DNA of 64,000 nt from Austwickia sp040006675 (GCA_040006675.1 JBDTWM010000001.1:1-64000), one strand, 5' to 3'; numbered from the stretch's first letter, positions 25,412 through 34,464 are shown. Program-made: numbers and translations. Notes: generated from the letters alone by a model not told the origin.

Positions 25412-25957
25412 CTACATGCCCAGACCGAAGGTGGAGTGCGGGCTGATCTTGACCGTGGCGGGCGGCCCGCCGGCCCACTCGGTCGCCCGGATCTCCTTCA
25501 TGACCAAGCGCCGCTGCGCCTTGTCCATCCGGTCGATGAACAGCACGCCATCGAGATGGTCGGTCTCGTGCTGGATGCACCGCGCCAGCAGCTCGCTGCC
25601 CTCGATGGTGACCGGGTCCCCGTACATGTTCATGCCCTGGGCGGCCACCCGCATCGCACGCGGCGTGTCGCAATAGATGCCTGGGAAGGACAAGCATCCC
25701 TCCTCGCCCTCCTGCATCTCCTCGGACAGCTCAAGCACGGGGTTGCACAGGTGACCGAGCTCGTCATCGACCCACCAGGTGAAAACTCGCAGGCCCACTC
25801 CGATCTGCGGGGCCGCCAGCCCGGCGCCGGGCGCCTCACGCATCGTGTCGGTGAGATCCGCCACGAGTCGGCGCAGTTCTTTGTCGAAGTCGACGACGGG
25901 CTCCGCGGGGGTGCGCAGCACCGGGTCGCCGAAGAGGCGGATGTCCTTGACAGCCAC
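25412..25957 (-). CDS. def: Peptide deformylase
   Basis: This 181-residue metalloenzyme removes the N-formyl group from new proteins. All three motifs are present: GAGLAAPQIG, EEGCLSFPG with the metal Cys, and QHETDHLDG with the HExxH metal site and catalytic Glu. GTG at 25957 is preceded by GAAGGAA at 6 bases. It leads directly into fmt. Confidence 0.96.
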   Translation of the reverse strand: MAVKDIRLFGDPVLRTPAEPVVDFDKELRRLVADLTDTMREAPGAGLAAPQIGVGLRVFTWWVDDELGHLCNPVLELSEEMQEGEEGCLSFPGIYCDTPRAMRVAAQGMNMYGDPVTIEGSELLARCIQHETDHLDGVLFIDRMDKAQRRLVMKEIRATEWAGGPPATVKISPHSTFGLGM

Positions 25958-25995
25958 AGTGTTCCTTCGCTGGTGGGAAGCGTGGTGCCCCCAGT

Positions 25996-27453
25996 CTACG
26001 ACGTCCTCGGCGAGTGCTCGCCGCCGCGACCGCGCGTCCGGCCGTGCTCTGGCGCCGATCCGGGACGCTGCGCCTGCGGGTTCACCGGTTGACCGCCGCG
26101 GTCCCGCGCCCCTCGGCCGTCGTGGCGGCGCCTGCGGGGGTGCCCGCCTGGAGCGTCCGTCCCAGGCGGGCTCTCGTCCGGCGGGGTGGCCTCAGGCTGC
26201 GGGATGGAATCCGGTCCTGGGCTGAAATCGACCTCCGGCCGCCGCAAGGCGCGCACCGCCGGGACGGCGAGGGTGCAGGCCAGCACCAGGATGAAAACCC
26301 ACCCGGACCACCAGATCACACCCCGTACCTGCTCGCCTGCCGCCAGGGGCCCCACCGCGAGCTGCCCGACCGGGATCCCGACGAAGGAGCCGACGGAATC
26401 GTACGCGCTGACGCGGGAGAGGTACCGCTCTGGAATGTGCTCGTGGATGGCCGTTTGCCACGTGATCATGAAGACCTGCACGCCCGCGCCGGCCAAGAAG
26501 GCCGCCACGACCAGCACGCCGAGCGACGCACCGGCTCCGAGGGCGAAGAGCGGCAGCGCCAGCAGCATCATGGCCGGAATCCCCCACCTCAGGGGATGGA
26601 CGACCCGGGCGCGGAGCATGACGAGCGTGAACACCAGCAGGCCCACCGCCTCGGCGGAGAGCGCGAGGCCCCAGCCACGCTCCCCCACCTGCGGAAGCTG
26701 CAATGCGGCCACCGGCCCGAGAGTGCTCCACGCCCCCGCGTGGATCGCCATGAGGATGCCGCAGGCGACGACGACGACCCACAGCCAGGTGGCCCCGACG
26801 AAAACGTCCCAGCCGGAGCGCAACTGGGACAGCAGAGAATGGGACTCCTCCGGCGCGGCAGGGGCGGGCAGCCGGATGGGCATGATGCACGCCGCCGCGA
26901 CCACCCAGGTGAGCGCGTCGACCAGCAGGGCCCAGCCGGGGCCCACCGTCACCACGAGGAGCGCAGCGGACGTCGGGCCAAGGACGGCCAGTCCGCCACG
27001 GGTGAAGGCCAGCAGCGCGTTCGCCTGCTGCAGGTGACATCTCGCGACCAGTTGAGGGACAACGCCGAGGATGGCGGGCATCGTGAACGCGGTCACCGCT
27101 CCGTTGCACGCCTCGAGGACGATCAGTTGCCACAGCTCGGCCTGACCCGTGATCACCAGACAAGCGGCTGCGCCCTGGGTCAGCGCGGAGCCCAGGTGAG
27201 AGACGATCAGCACCCGTGAACGGGGGAATCGGTCGGCGACGACGCCGCCGACGAGGAGCAGCAGGACGAGAGGGATGCTCCGGGCCGCGAGCACTTGACC
27301 AAGGGCCGCCGGGGACGACGTGACGTGGAGGACCGCGAACACCAGGGCCACTGGCGCCATGGCCGACCCGGCGGTCGAGATCAGCCTCGCGGCGAAAAAC
27401 CACCGGAAGGCGGGGTCGCGCAGCGGCGAAAGCGCAGCACTACTCCCCTCCAC
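25996..27453 (-). CDS. MFS transporter (EntS/MFS_3-like exporter)
   Basis: A 485-residue polytopic protein with about twelve hydrophobic segments in two halves. It shows RDPAFRWFFAARLISTAGSA at the start, the loop GGVVADRFPRSRV between helices 2 and 3, and QTAIHEHIPERYLSRVSAYD in the middle loop of the second half, typical of the MFS_3 drug/siderophore exporter group. The C-terminal 80 residues are disordered and rich in Pro, Gly and Arg. I chose the GTG at 27453 because AAGGAG lies 5 bases before it; the frame opens at 27510. The substrate is unknown. It sits between priA and def without overlap. Confidence 0.82.
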   Translation of the reverse strand: MEGSSAALSPLRDPAFRWFFAARLISTAGSAMAPVALVFAVLHVTSSPAALGQVLAARSIPLVLLLLVGGVVADRFPRSRVLIVSHLGSALTQGAAACLVITGQAELWQLIVLEACNGAVTAFTMPAILGVVPQLVARCHLQQANALLAFTRGGLAVLGPTSAALLVVTVGPGWALLVDALTWVVAAACIMPIRLPAPAAPEESHSLLSQLRSGWDVFVGATWLWVVVVACGILMAIHAGAWSTLGPVAALQLPQVGERGWGLALSAEAVGLLVFTLVMLRARVVHPLRWGIPAMMLLALPLFALGAGASLGVLVVAAFLAGAGVQVFMITWQTAIHEHIPERYLSRVSAYDSVGSFVGIPVGQLAVGPLAAGEQVRGVIWWSGWVFILVLACTLAVPAVRALRRPEVDFSPGPDSIPQPEATPPDESPPGTDAPGGHPRRRRHDGRGARDRGGQPVNPQAQRPGSAPEHGRTRGRGGEHSPRTS

Positions 27454-27527
27454 GGCGGCTCCTTGGAAACTCGCAAACGGCGATGATGACAGGTCCAGTT
27501 CACCTGACAATAACCCCGAACGAGCTC

Positions 27528-29558
27528 TCAGCGACCAGTACGCATCGTTCCGATCCGCACAACGACCGGATCAATATCCTTGCGGGCGCTACGAATTCCC
27601 TTCGCGGCCAGGAGGGCGGCCGCCACCTGGCCGCCCCGTGCGCGCGGTGCGCGCAGCAGCAGCTGCCAGTCGGCACCGCCCGGAATCGGGAGCGGACCGA
27701 GGCGCTCGACACCCTCCGGCAGGGTGGCCGCGTCCAGCAGGGACTGCAGGCCGTGCCGGGCACCGCACAGCGTCGCCATCCAGCCCGCCGGGGGCAGGTC
27801 GAGCTCGGCCCGCTCCGCGAGTTCCCGCGCGGCGAACCACTCCGGCGCCCACCGCACCAGGGCTTCGACCGTCGGCACCGTCACCCCCTCGGGGGCGCCC
27901 GCAAGCACCACGCGCGCCCTCGGCCGCGCGAGCGCTGCGGCCCCGAGCCACCGCCGCAGCGCCTCTTCTCCCGCATCGAGTTCGGGGCGGTCCAAGCTCG
28001 CCCAGGCGTCGAGCAGCAACACCGCCGCATACCCGCCCTCGGCCACCGGTTCCGCCCCCGGGGTCGCGATCACCAGCGCGGGCCGCGCGTCGACGCTGTC
28101 CCGGACGTGGTCGCCGGACGACGTCTCGACGCGCGTACCGGGGAACGCCCTGCCCAGCTCCTCCGCGGTGCGCCGCTCCCCCACGACGCGGCTGCGAAGA
28201 CGTGCGTCGCCGCAGGTGGGGCAGACGTACGCCGCCGCTTTGGCACCACACCGTCGGCAGATCGGCGGCCCGGCGGCAGCCTCCAGTCCCAACGGCCCCG
28301 CGCACACCGAGCATCGGGCCGGCCGGTGACACGTACGACAGGACACACCCGGCAGGTAGCCGCGCCGGGGCACCTGGACGAGCACCGGCCCCTCCGCGAG
28401 CGCGTCATGCGTCGCGCGCCAGGCGGCCGCAGGCAGGTGCGCGTGGGCCGCCGGGCCGTCGCGATACTCGTCGGCGCCCTCTCCCGACACGTGAACGCGC
28501 GGCGCGACGCCCCGACGCGACACAGCCTCGGGAAGCACCTCTCGAAGCAGCCCATCCTCGATCGCCAGCTGGGTGTGCGCGGTGCGTGAGAACCCCCCGA
28601 CCAGCGCGGCGGCCCCCGCGAGGGCGGCGTGAGCGCGCAGCACGGCACGGGCATGCGGGTACGGGGCCCGCGGCTCCTCGTACGCGTCGTCGCCGTCGTC
28701 CCACCAGGCGACCAGCCCCAGGTCGGCCACCGGGGCGAAGGCGGCGGAGCGCGTGCCCGCGACGCAGCGCACGTGGCCGCGCAGCACCTTGAGCCACGCC
28801 GTGTATCGGGCCTGGGGGCCCTGAGCCGCGGACAGCGTCACGTGCGCGTCGGGGCCGACCGCGACGATCAGCGCGGCTTCGACGCGCCGCAGATCACGAG
28901 CATCGGGCACCACCAGCAGCGCACCGCGCCCGCTCGCCAGCGTCGCCGCGGCCGCCTGCGCGAGTGCGGTGGGCCAGTCGTGCGCATCATCGCGGCACGG
29001 CAATGCGGTCCACGCCGCCGAAGGCGACTCCCCCGCAGCGAGGCGTCGCAAGAGGCTGTCGCCAGCCGGGTAGCCCCGCCAGGCGTCACCGTTCGGGTAG
29101 CCCTGCCCTGCGTCGCCGGCCGACGCGGGGACGACCGGGCCCCCTGCGCTCCCCGGCGCCGTGACGGCTACCGCCGCGGCGTCCAGGGCACGTTCGGCGC
29201 GGGCGTGGCGCGGAGGGATCGCGAGCCGCAGCACGTCGGAGAGGGTCCCCACGTGTTCGTCGGCGACCTGACGACACAGATCCGCGAGGCGGGGGGTGAG
29301 GACCGGTTCGGGGCTCACGACGCGACGCAAGGGCGTCAGCCGTCCCTCATGGACGGGGGCGGCCCGCCGCGCCAGCACATATCCGCTCACGTCGCGACCC
29401 GCGAACCGCACCTTCACGCGAACTCCCGGCACCGCGGTGTCGGAAAGCTCAGGAGGCACCGCGTAATCGAAGCCGCGGTCCAGGTGCGGCAACGGGACGT
29501 CAACCGCGACGACGGCCACCGGCAGCGCGACACCTGCGTCGTCTGGGTCGGCCGTCAT
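27528..29558 (-). CDS. priA: PriA-like primosomal protein with degenerate helicase domain
   Basis: This 676-residue PriA homologue keeps the N-terminal DNA-binding region (VDVPLPHLDRGFDYAVP, then GVRVKVRFAGRDVSGYVL) and the zinc-binding region with paired cysteines (CRTC, CSVC, CRRC, CPTC). The ATPase core is decayed. No GxGKT Walker A is visible where expected, and the DEAH box is replaced by WWDDGDDAY. UniProt-style annotation notes the same loss in actinobacterial PriA, so it is probably ancestral. The protein may still recognise forks and load partners without unwinding (inference). ATG at 29558 gives the standard N-terminus; the frame continues to 29618. It follows metK by 102 bases containing a tandem repeat. 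Confidence 0.88.
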   Translation of the reverse strand: MTADPDDAGVALPVAVVAVDVPLPHLDRGFDYAVPPELSDTAVPGVRVKVRFAGRDVSGYVLARRAAPVHEGRLTPLRRVVSPEPVLTPRLADLCRQVADEHVGTLSDVLRLAIPPRHARAERALDAAAVAVTAPGSAGGPVVPASAGDAGQGYPNGDAWRGYPAGDSLLRRLAAGESPSAAWTALPCRDDAHDWPTALAQAAAATLASGRGALLVVPDARDLRRVEAALIVAVGPDAHVTLSAAQGPQARYTAWLKVLRGHVRCVAGTRSAAFAPVADLGLVAWWDDGDDAYEEPRAPYPHARAVLRAHAALAGAAALVGGFSRTAHTQLAIEDGLLREVLPEAVSRRGVAPRVHVSGEGADEYRDGPAAHAHLPAAAWRATHDALAEGPVLVQVPRRGYLPGVSCRTCHRPARCSVCAGPLGLEAAAGPPICRRCGAKAAAYVCPTCGDARLRSRVVGERRTAEELGRAFPGTRVETSSGDHVRDSVDARPALVIATPGAEPVAEGGYAAVLLLDAWASLDRPELDAGEEALRRWLGAAALARPRARVVLAGAPEGVTVPTVEALVRWAPEWFAARELAERAELDLPPAGWMATLCGARHGLQSLLDAATLPEGVERLGPLPIPGGADWQLLLRAPRARGGQVAAALLAAKGIRSARKDIDPVVVRIGTMRTGR

Positions 29559-29585
29559 GCCCGTACTACTACCGCATCCGACCGA

Positions 29586-29630
29586 CACGCGACGTTCAGG
29601 CACGCGACGTTCAGGCACGCGACGTCCGGC
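29586..29630. repeat. 15-bp tandem repeat between metK and priA
   Basis: Two perfect copies of CACGCGACGTTCAGG (29586-29600, 29601-29615) are followed by a third copy that matches for the first ten bases (29616-29625) and then diverges. The unit contains GACGTT, and a GACGTC follows at 29634. The array lies 28-72 bases upstream of the priA start. Confidence 0.85.
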
Positions 29631-29660
29631 TGACGTCAGGGGGCGCCACGCCGGCGGCGG

Positions 29661-30875
29661 TCAGCCGACCGCTCGGCGCAGGTCCTCCACCTTGTCGGTC
29701 TTCTCCCACGTGAACGCGTTGGTCAGGCCCGCGGCTCGGGTGCGCCCGAAGTGACCGTACGCGGCGGTCGCCTGGTAGATCGGCCGGAGGAGGTCGAGCG
29801 CCTCGATGATCGCCGAGGGGCGCAGGTCGAACACCGAGGTGATGGCGTCCTGGATCTTCTCCGCCGGGATGCTCTCGGTGCCGAACGTCTCCACGTACAG
29901 CCCGACGGGCTGCGCCTTGCCGATCGCGTACGCCACCTGCACCTCGCAGCGCCGCGCCAGGCCGGCCGCCACCACATTTTTGGCGACCCAGCGCGTCGCG
30001 TACGCCGCGGAGCGGTCCACCTTGCTCGGATCCTTGCCGGAGAAGGCGCCGCCGCCGTGGCGGGCCATCCCGCCGTAGGTGTCGACGATGATCTTGCGGC
30101 CGGTCAGCCCTGCGTCGCCCATCGGGCCGCCGATCTCGAAGCGGCCGGTCGGGTTGATCAGCGTCCGGTAGTCGGACACGTCCAGGGTGACGCCGGCGTG
30201 CCGCAGGTCCTGCAGCACCGGCGCGATGACGTATTGCTCCACGTCCGGGGCGAGCAAAGCTTCCAGGGAGACATCCGACGCGTGCTGACTGGACACCACG
30301 ACGGTGTCCAGCGCGACCGGTCGGTCTGCGTCGTAGGCGATCGTCACCATCGTCTTGCCGTCGGGGCGCAGGTAGGCCATCTGTCCCGACTTGCGCACGG
30401 CCGTGAGTCGCTCGGCGAGCCGGTGGGCCAGGTGGATCGGCAGCGGCATCAGCTCGGGCGTGTCGTCACACGCGTATCCGAACATGAGCCCCTGGTCACC
30501 CGCGCCCTGCTTGTCGAGGGGGTCGACCCCGCCCGTGCGGTTCTCGTACGCGGTGTCGACGCCCTGGGCGATGTCGGCGCTCTGCTGACCGATGGAGATC
30601 TCGACGCCACACGTCCTCCCGTCGAAACCTTTGACCGAGCTGTCGTAGCCGATCCCGACGATCGTCTCGCGTACCAGACGAGGGATGTCGACGTAGCCCA
30701 CCGTGTCCACCTCGCCCGCCACGTGCACCAGCCCCGTGGTGACCAACGTCTCGACCGCGACCCGGGCGTGCGGGTCCTGTGCGAGCATCGCGTCCAGGAT
30801 CGCGTCCGAGATCTGGTCACAGATCTTGTCCGGGTGGCCCTCGGTGACGGACTCGGACGTGAACAAGCGGGCCAC
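29661..30875 (-). CDS. metK: S-adenosylmethionine synthetase
   Basis: This 404-residue enzyme makes SAM from methionine and ATP. Clear motifs are FTSESVTEGHPDKICDQISD at the N-terminus, the signature GAGDQGLMFGYA, and the P-loop-like GGGAFSGKDPSKVDRS. I chose the GTG at 30875 because AGGAG lies 5 bases upstream and the family sequence begins there (VARLFTSES); the frame extends to 30902. The 157-base gap upstream has a -10-like TAGCAT at 30976-30981 (minus) but no recognisable SAM riboswitch. Confidence 0.96.
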   Translation of the reverse strand: MARLFTSESVTEGHPDKICDQISDAILDAMLAQDPHARVAVETLVTTGLVHVAGEVDTVGYVDIPRLVRETIVGIGYDSSVKGFDGRTCGVEISIGQQSADIAQGVDTAYENRTGGVDPLDKQGAGDQGLMFGYACDDTPELMPLPIHLAHRLAERLTAVRKSGQMAYLRPDGKTMVTIAYDADRPVALDTVVVSSQHASDVSLEALLAPDVEQYVIAPVLQDLRHAGVTLDVSDYRTLINPTGRFEIGGPMGDAGLTGRKIIVDTYGGMARHGGGAFSGKDPSKVDRSAAYATRWVAKNVVAAGLARRCEVQVAYAIGKAQPVGLYVETFGTESIPAEKIQDAITSVFDLRPSAIIEALDLLRPIYQATAAYGHFGRTRAAGLTNAFTWEKTDKVEDLRRAVG

Positions 30876-31032
30876 ATAGACTCCTAGCGAAAAGGTAGGC
30901 AACTCGCGCGACGACGCGCGGCGCCAGCACGACGTCCGGCCGCTGTCTGCCGAGACGTGTCAACGTGCGGGTCACATGCTACCAGCGGCGTTGTCCCGTC
31001 CTCCCGCAGCAAACCCCGTCGGCGCACGGGGG

Positions 31033-31422
31033 TCAGGGCGCTTGCAGCGCCAGGTGAATCGCCCCGGCCGCCAACGCCATCACCGAGGCCGACAGGCTCA
31101 GCACCGCCCAGCCGGGGCGCGGATACCGCTCCTCGCGCACGCCCAGGACACGCCGCCGATGGGTGAGAGTTGCTGCAACGTAGGCGCCGGTGGCGAGCGC
31201 CCAGGAGGCCACGGCAAGGCCGGCCAGCTCGGGGTCCGCGCGGTCGAGCCCCCTCAGGAGGAGCAGCGAGACCACGCTGCTCGCCAACGACGTGCGAAAC
31301 CAGGCCAGTGTGGTCCGCTCGGGCTGCAGTCCCGGGTCACGCTGCACCACCGACACCGACACCGACGCCGACGGCGACACCGACGCGTCGGCCGGGGCCG
31401 GCAGCTGCGCTTCATCACTCAT
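31033..31422 (-). CDS. DUF202 membrane protein (second of a tandem pair)
   Basis: This 129-residue protein has a Ser/Val-rich N-terminus, then the DUF202 core GLQPERTTLAWFRTSLASSV and three hydrophobic segments (about 45-60, 72-92, 106-125). The ATG overlaps the stop of the preceding DUF202 gene (ATGA). The two proteins probably work as a heteromeric membrane unit. The function of the family is unknown. Confidence 0.8.
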   Translation of the reverse strand: MSDEAQLPAPADASVSPSASVSVSVVQRDPGLQPERTTLAWFRTSLASSVVSLLLLRGLDRADPELAGLAVASWALATGAYVAATLTHRRRVLGVREERYPRPGWAVLSLSASVMALAAGAIHLALQAP

Positions 31423-31805
31423 CGAGCGTTCGCCCAGACGATCACCAGGGTGAGCAGCACCCCCACGGTGACCCCGCCCGCGAGGACGGGGATCAGCGCA
31501 GGGATCGGAAGCGGCCGACGGACGCGCATGGCCCGCTCCACGCGCAGCCACCGCACCCCCGCCGACGCGGAGGTCACGAAACCCAGGGCGGCCAACGCGA
31601 TCGCCAAGGCCGTACGGCTCCCGCCGGTGAACACTCCGCCGGCGAACGCTTCGACCGCGACGGCCCCGCCGACCAGCGCCAACGACGTCCGGATCCATGC
31701 CAGGAACGTACGCTCGTTGGCCAGGGAGAAGCGTGGGTCCGGTTCGTCTCCGTCGGGCAGCAGGTGTCGGGACAGCCAGCCACGCTGGCAGCGCGAATCA
31801 GGCAT
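31419..31805 (-). CDS. DUF202 / YidH-family membrane protein (first of a tandem pair)
   Basis: This 128-residue protein contains DPRFSLANERTFLAWIRTSLAL, the hallmark of the YidH/DUF202 family, followed by three predicted membrane helices and a short cytoplasmic tail. It lies 34 bases after coaBC and overlaps the second DUF202 gene. Its conserved motif is more canonical than that of its partner (ANERTFLAW versus QPERTTLAW). Confidence 0.82.
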   Translation of the reverse strand: MPDSRCQRGWLSRHLLPDGDEPDPRFSLANERTFLAWIRTSLALVGGAVAVEAFAGGVFTGGSRTALAIALAALGFVTSASAGVRWLRVERAMRVRRPLPIPALIPVLAGGVTVGVLLTLVIVWANAR

Positions 31806-31839
31806 CTGTCTGCGCTCCCACGTCCCACTCCCGCACCTC

Positions 31840-33174
31840 TCAGATGAGGTCTGCCAGCACGTCCAGGATGGCGGCGGCCGCCTCCGCCTTGGTGCCGCTC
31901 ACCTCCGCCATCGGCGCCTCGCGTCCCGTCGCCAGAATGGTCACGGTTGTCGTGTCCCTGCCGAACACCAGGCCCGGTCCCACCTGGTTAGCCACGAGCA
32001 GATCGCATCCTTTGAGCGCCAGCTTCGCGCGGGCCAATTCCAGCACTGAATGCGCCGCATCCCCGGTCTCGGCGGCGAACCCGACGATCACCGGACGGTC
32101 CGCGCCCGACTCCCCCCGCCGCCGCACCAAGCCCGCAAGAACATCCGGATTGCGTATCAGCTCGATCACGGGCGCGTCGTCCTCGTGCCCGGCGTCGTGT
32201 CGCTTCTTGATCTTGGTGTCCACGTAGGTGGCGGGACGGAAGTCCGCCACGGCCGCCGCCATCACGATCGCGTCCGCGCCCTGGTACGCGTCCTCGACGA
32301 CCGCTTGGAGTTCGAGCGCCGACTCGACGGGGACCAGGTTCAGCCGACCCGCCCCGACAGCCGACAGCGCATCCCCCGGCACCGATGTCGGCACCGGGGC
32401 CGGCAGCGACACGTTCGCGCTGATCAGATCGACGATCGCCCCACGGCGAACCGCTTCGGCCGCGAGCGCGTACCCCTGCTTCCCTGAGCTGCGGTTGCCG
32501 AGGTACCGGATGGGGTCCAGCGCCTCGCGCGTGCCGCCGGCCGTGATCACGATGCGTCGGCCGACCAGGGCGCCCGGCCCCGGCGCCGCGTTGTCGAGTA
32601 CCGCCAGCGCGGCCTCGTAGATGACCTCCGGCTCGGGAAGCCGGCCAGGCCCGGTGTCGACGCCGGTGAGTCGGCCGACGGCGGGATCGAGCACGGTGAC
32701 ACCGCGACCTCGTAGCGTCGCCACGTTGGCCTGCGTGGCCGGGTGCAGCCACATCTCCGTGTGCATGGCCGGGGCCATGACGACCGGGCAGCGCGCCGTC
32801 AGCAGGACGTTGGTCAGCAAGTCGTTCGCGAGGCCGTGGGCGGCGCGCGCCAGCAGGTCTGCGGTGGCAGGGGCCACGACGACCAGATCGGCGCGCTGAC
32901 CGATCCGCACATGCCGTACCTCGTCGACCCCGTCCCACACACTCGTGCTCACCGGGTGACCTGAGAGGGCCTCCCAGGTCGCGGAGCCCACGAAGTGCAG
33001 AGCCGCCTCGGTCGGCACGGCAGTGACGTCCGCGCCGCCCTCGCTGAACAGGCGGGACAGCAGGCAGGCCTTGTACGCAGCGATACCACCCCCCACCCCG
33101 AGGACGACGCGCAGCGGCGGGGTGTCAGGGCACGTCGGGTCAAGAACTGTCATAGCGGGCCGGGTCGAGCCCAC
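31840..33174 (-). CDS. coaBC: Bifunctional phosphopantothenoylcysteine decarboxylase / phosphopantothenate-cysteine ligase
   Basis: This 444-residue enzyme performs two successive steps of coenzyme A synthesis. The flavin decarboxylase half has VVLGVGGGIAAYKACLL, VVAPATADLLARAAHGLANDL and the substrate loop PAMHTEMW. The ligase half begins near residue 204 with ITAGGTREALDPIRYLGNRS and has AAAVADFRP and the ELIRNPDVL segment. GTG at 33174 is favoured by GAGAGG about 8 bases upstream; ATG at 33153 is an alternative giving 437 residues. It follows rpoZ after 13 bases. Confidence 0.94.
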   Translation of the reverse strand: MGSTRPAMTVLDPTCPDTPPLRVVLGVGGGIAAYKACLLSRLFSEGGADVTAVPTEAALHFVGSATWEALSGHPVSTSVWDGVDEVRHVRIGQRADLVVVAPATADLLARAAHGLANDLLTNVLLTARCPVVMAPAMHTEMWLHPATQANVATLRGRGVTVLDPAVGRLTGVDTGPGRLPEPEVIYEAALAVLDNAAPGPGALVGRRIVITAGGTREALDPIRYLGNRSSGKQGYALAAEAVRRGAIVDLISANVSLPAPVPTSVPGDALSAVGAGRLNLVPVESALELQAVVEDAYQGADAIVMAAAVADFRPATYVDTKIKKRHDAGHEDDAPVIELIRNPDVLAGLVRRRGESGADRPVIVGFAAETGDAAHSVLELARAKLALKGCDLLVANQVGPGLVFGRDTTTVTILATGREAPMAEVSGTKAEAAAAILDVLADLI

Positions 33175-33187
33175 GGTCCGGTCCCTC

Positions 33188-33451
33188 TCACACCTCGAGT
33201 GGCGTCGAGGTGAGCAGGTGACCGTTGATCTCGCGCAGGGCCACCGACAGTGGCTTCTCGTGCACCTGCGTCTCCACGAGCGGGCCGACGTACTCCAAGA
33301 GCCCTTCGGAGAGCTGGCTGTAATAGGCGTTGATCTGCCGGGCCCGCTTGGCCGAGTAGATCACCAGCGCATACTTGCTTTCGGCGACCACGAGCAGGTC
33401 GTCGATGGGCGGGTTGGTGATGCCGATCGGGTTGGCTACGGTGCCGGACAC
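33188..33451 (-). CDS. rpoZ: RNA polymerase omega subunit
   Basis: This 87-residue small subunit helps assemble beta-prime. It shows ITNPPIDDLLVVAESKYALV, then SAKRARQINAYYSQL and LSVALREINGHLL, the actinobacterial RpoZ pattern. The start is GTG at 33451, with GAGAGAG about 6 bases upstream, inside the gmk coding end; gmk and rpoZ overlap by 16 bases. The frame is open further upstream to 33562, but that is within gmk. Confidence 0.92.
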   Translation of the reverse strand: MSGTVANPIGITNPPIDDLLVVAESKYALVIYSAKRARQINAYYSQLSEGLLEYVGPLVETQVHEKPLSVALREINGHLLTSTPLEV

Positions 33452-34134
33452 AGTCGCTCTCTCGTTTCCTCGGGGTTCTTGCCGTCGCGGTGTCGTGCCG
33501 CGTATGGACGGGCGGTCGCGGCGCGGGTGTTCTCGTCGCCGGTGCGGCCTTCCCAGATCCATTGTACGAGCTCAGCGCCAGCCCGTTCGACGTCGTCGTT
33601 CACAATGACCACGTCGAACTCGTCTGCCGCCTCCAGCTCCACGCGGGCGGTGGCCAGCCGCGCGTCCCGCTCGGCCTGCCTCTCGGTCCCCCGACCCTCG
33701 AGCCGACGGACGAGCTCATCCCAACTCGGCGGGGCGAGGAAGACGAAGCGTGCCTCGGGAATCGTCTCGCGCAGCTGGCGCGCGCCTTGGACGTCGATCT
33801 CCAGCAGGACGGGGTGTCCCTGGACGAGCGCGTCCTCGACGGGCCGGCGCGGGGTCCCGTACCGCGCCCGCCCGTGGACCTCGGCCCACTCCAACAATTC
33901 GCCGCCCCGCACCATCGCGTCGAATGCGGACTCGTCGAGGAAGATGTAGTCCTCGCCGTCAGCCTCACCCGGCCGGGCGGGTCGGGTCGTCGCGGAGACG
34001 GACATCCATACGCGTGGGTCATGATCAAGCACCCACGCCGAGACGGCGCCCTTGCCGACCGCGGTGGGACCGACGAGGACGATCAGCCGTGCCGAGGTGC
34101 GCCGGGTGGCATCTGGGTCAGGGCCCGTCGGCAT
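33436..34134 (-). CDS. gmk: Guanylate kinase
   Basis: This 232-residue enzyme phosphorylates GMP. The P-loop reads GPTAVGKGA (usual form GPSGVGKG). It is followed by WMSVSATTRPARPGEADGEDY with the GMP-binding Arg and Tyr residues, LLEWAEVHGRARYGTPR and LLEIDVQGA. A C-terminal extension of about 40 residues rich in Arg and Glu lies beyond the family core. ATG at 34134 follows the mihF stop by 9 bases, the common actinobacterial mihF-gmk-rpoZ-coaBC order. Confidence 0.95.
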   Translation of the reverse strand: MPTGPDPDATRRTSARLIVLVGPTAVGKGAVSAWVLDHDPRVWMSVSATTRPARPGEADGEDYIFLDESAFDAMVRGGELLEWAEVHGRARYGTPRRPVEDALVQGHPVLLEIDVQGARQLRETIPEARFVFLAPPSWDELVRRLEGRGTERQAERDARLATARVELEAADEFDVVIVNDDVERAGAELVQWIWEGRTGDENTRAATARPYAARHRDGKNPEETRERLCPAP

Positions 34135-34143
34135 GGTGGCGCG

Positions 34144-34464
34144 TCAGGCCTTCTTGCTGAAACGCTCAAGGAGCGCCGCGATCTGGTTCGCGCCCAGGCC
34201 GCGGACACGTCGCGTCTCGGAGATGCCGATCTCCTCCATGATCTGGCGCGCGCGGACGCGCCCGACGCCAGGCATCGACTCAAGGAGAGAGGACACCTTC
34301 ATCTTGCCGACGACGTCGTTGGACTTGCCCTCTTTGACCACGTCGGCGAGCGAGCCCTGCGAGTTCTTGAGACGGTTCTTGACGGCCGCCCGCTCACGCC
34401 GCGCCGCCGCGGCCTTCTCGAGTGCTTCCGCGCGCTGCTCGGGTGTCAGCTGGGGTAGGGCCAC
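34144..34464 (-). CDS. mihF: Actinobacterial integration host factor (mIHF)
   Basis: This 106-residue basic nucleoid protein is specific to actinobacteria and unrelated to proteobacterial IHF. It begins ALPQLTPEQRAEALEKAA and contains a helix-two-turn-helix region SLLESMPGVGRVRARQIMEE and IGISETRRVRGLGANQ. It bends DNA and is essential in mycobacteria (family knowledge). GTG at 34464 is preceded by GAGGAG at 6 bases. A good promoter lies about 110 bases upstream. Confidence 0.95.
   Translation of the reverse strand: MALPQLTPEQRAEALEKAAAARRERAAVKNRLKNSQGSLADVVKEGKSNDVVGKMKVSSLLESMPGVGRVRARQIMEEIGISETRRVRGLGANQIAALLERFSKKA

Noticed and set aside
30876..31032. SAM riboswitch upstream of metK
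   Set aside because: No conserved SAM-I, SAM-II or SAM-IV core was recognisable; only a -10-like TAGCAT is present.
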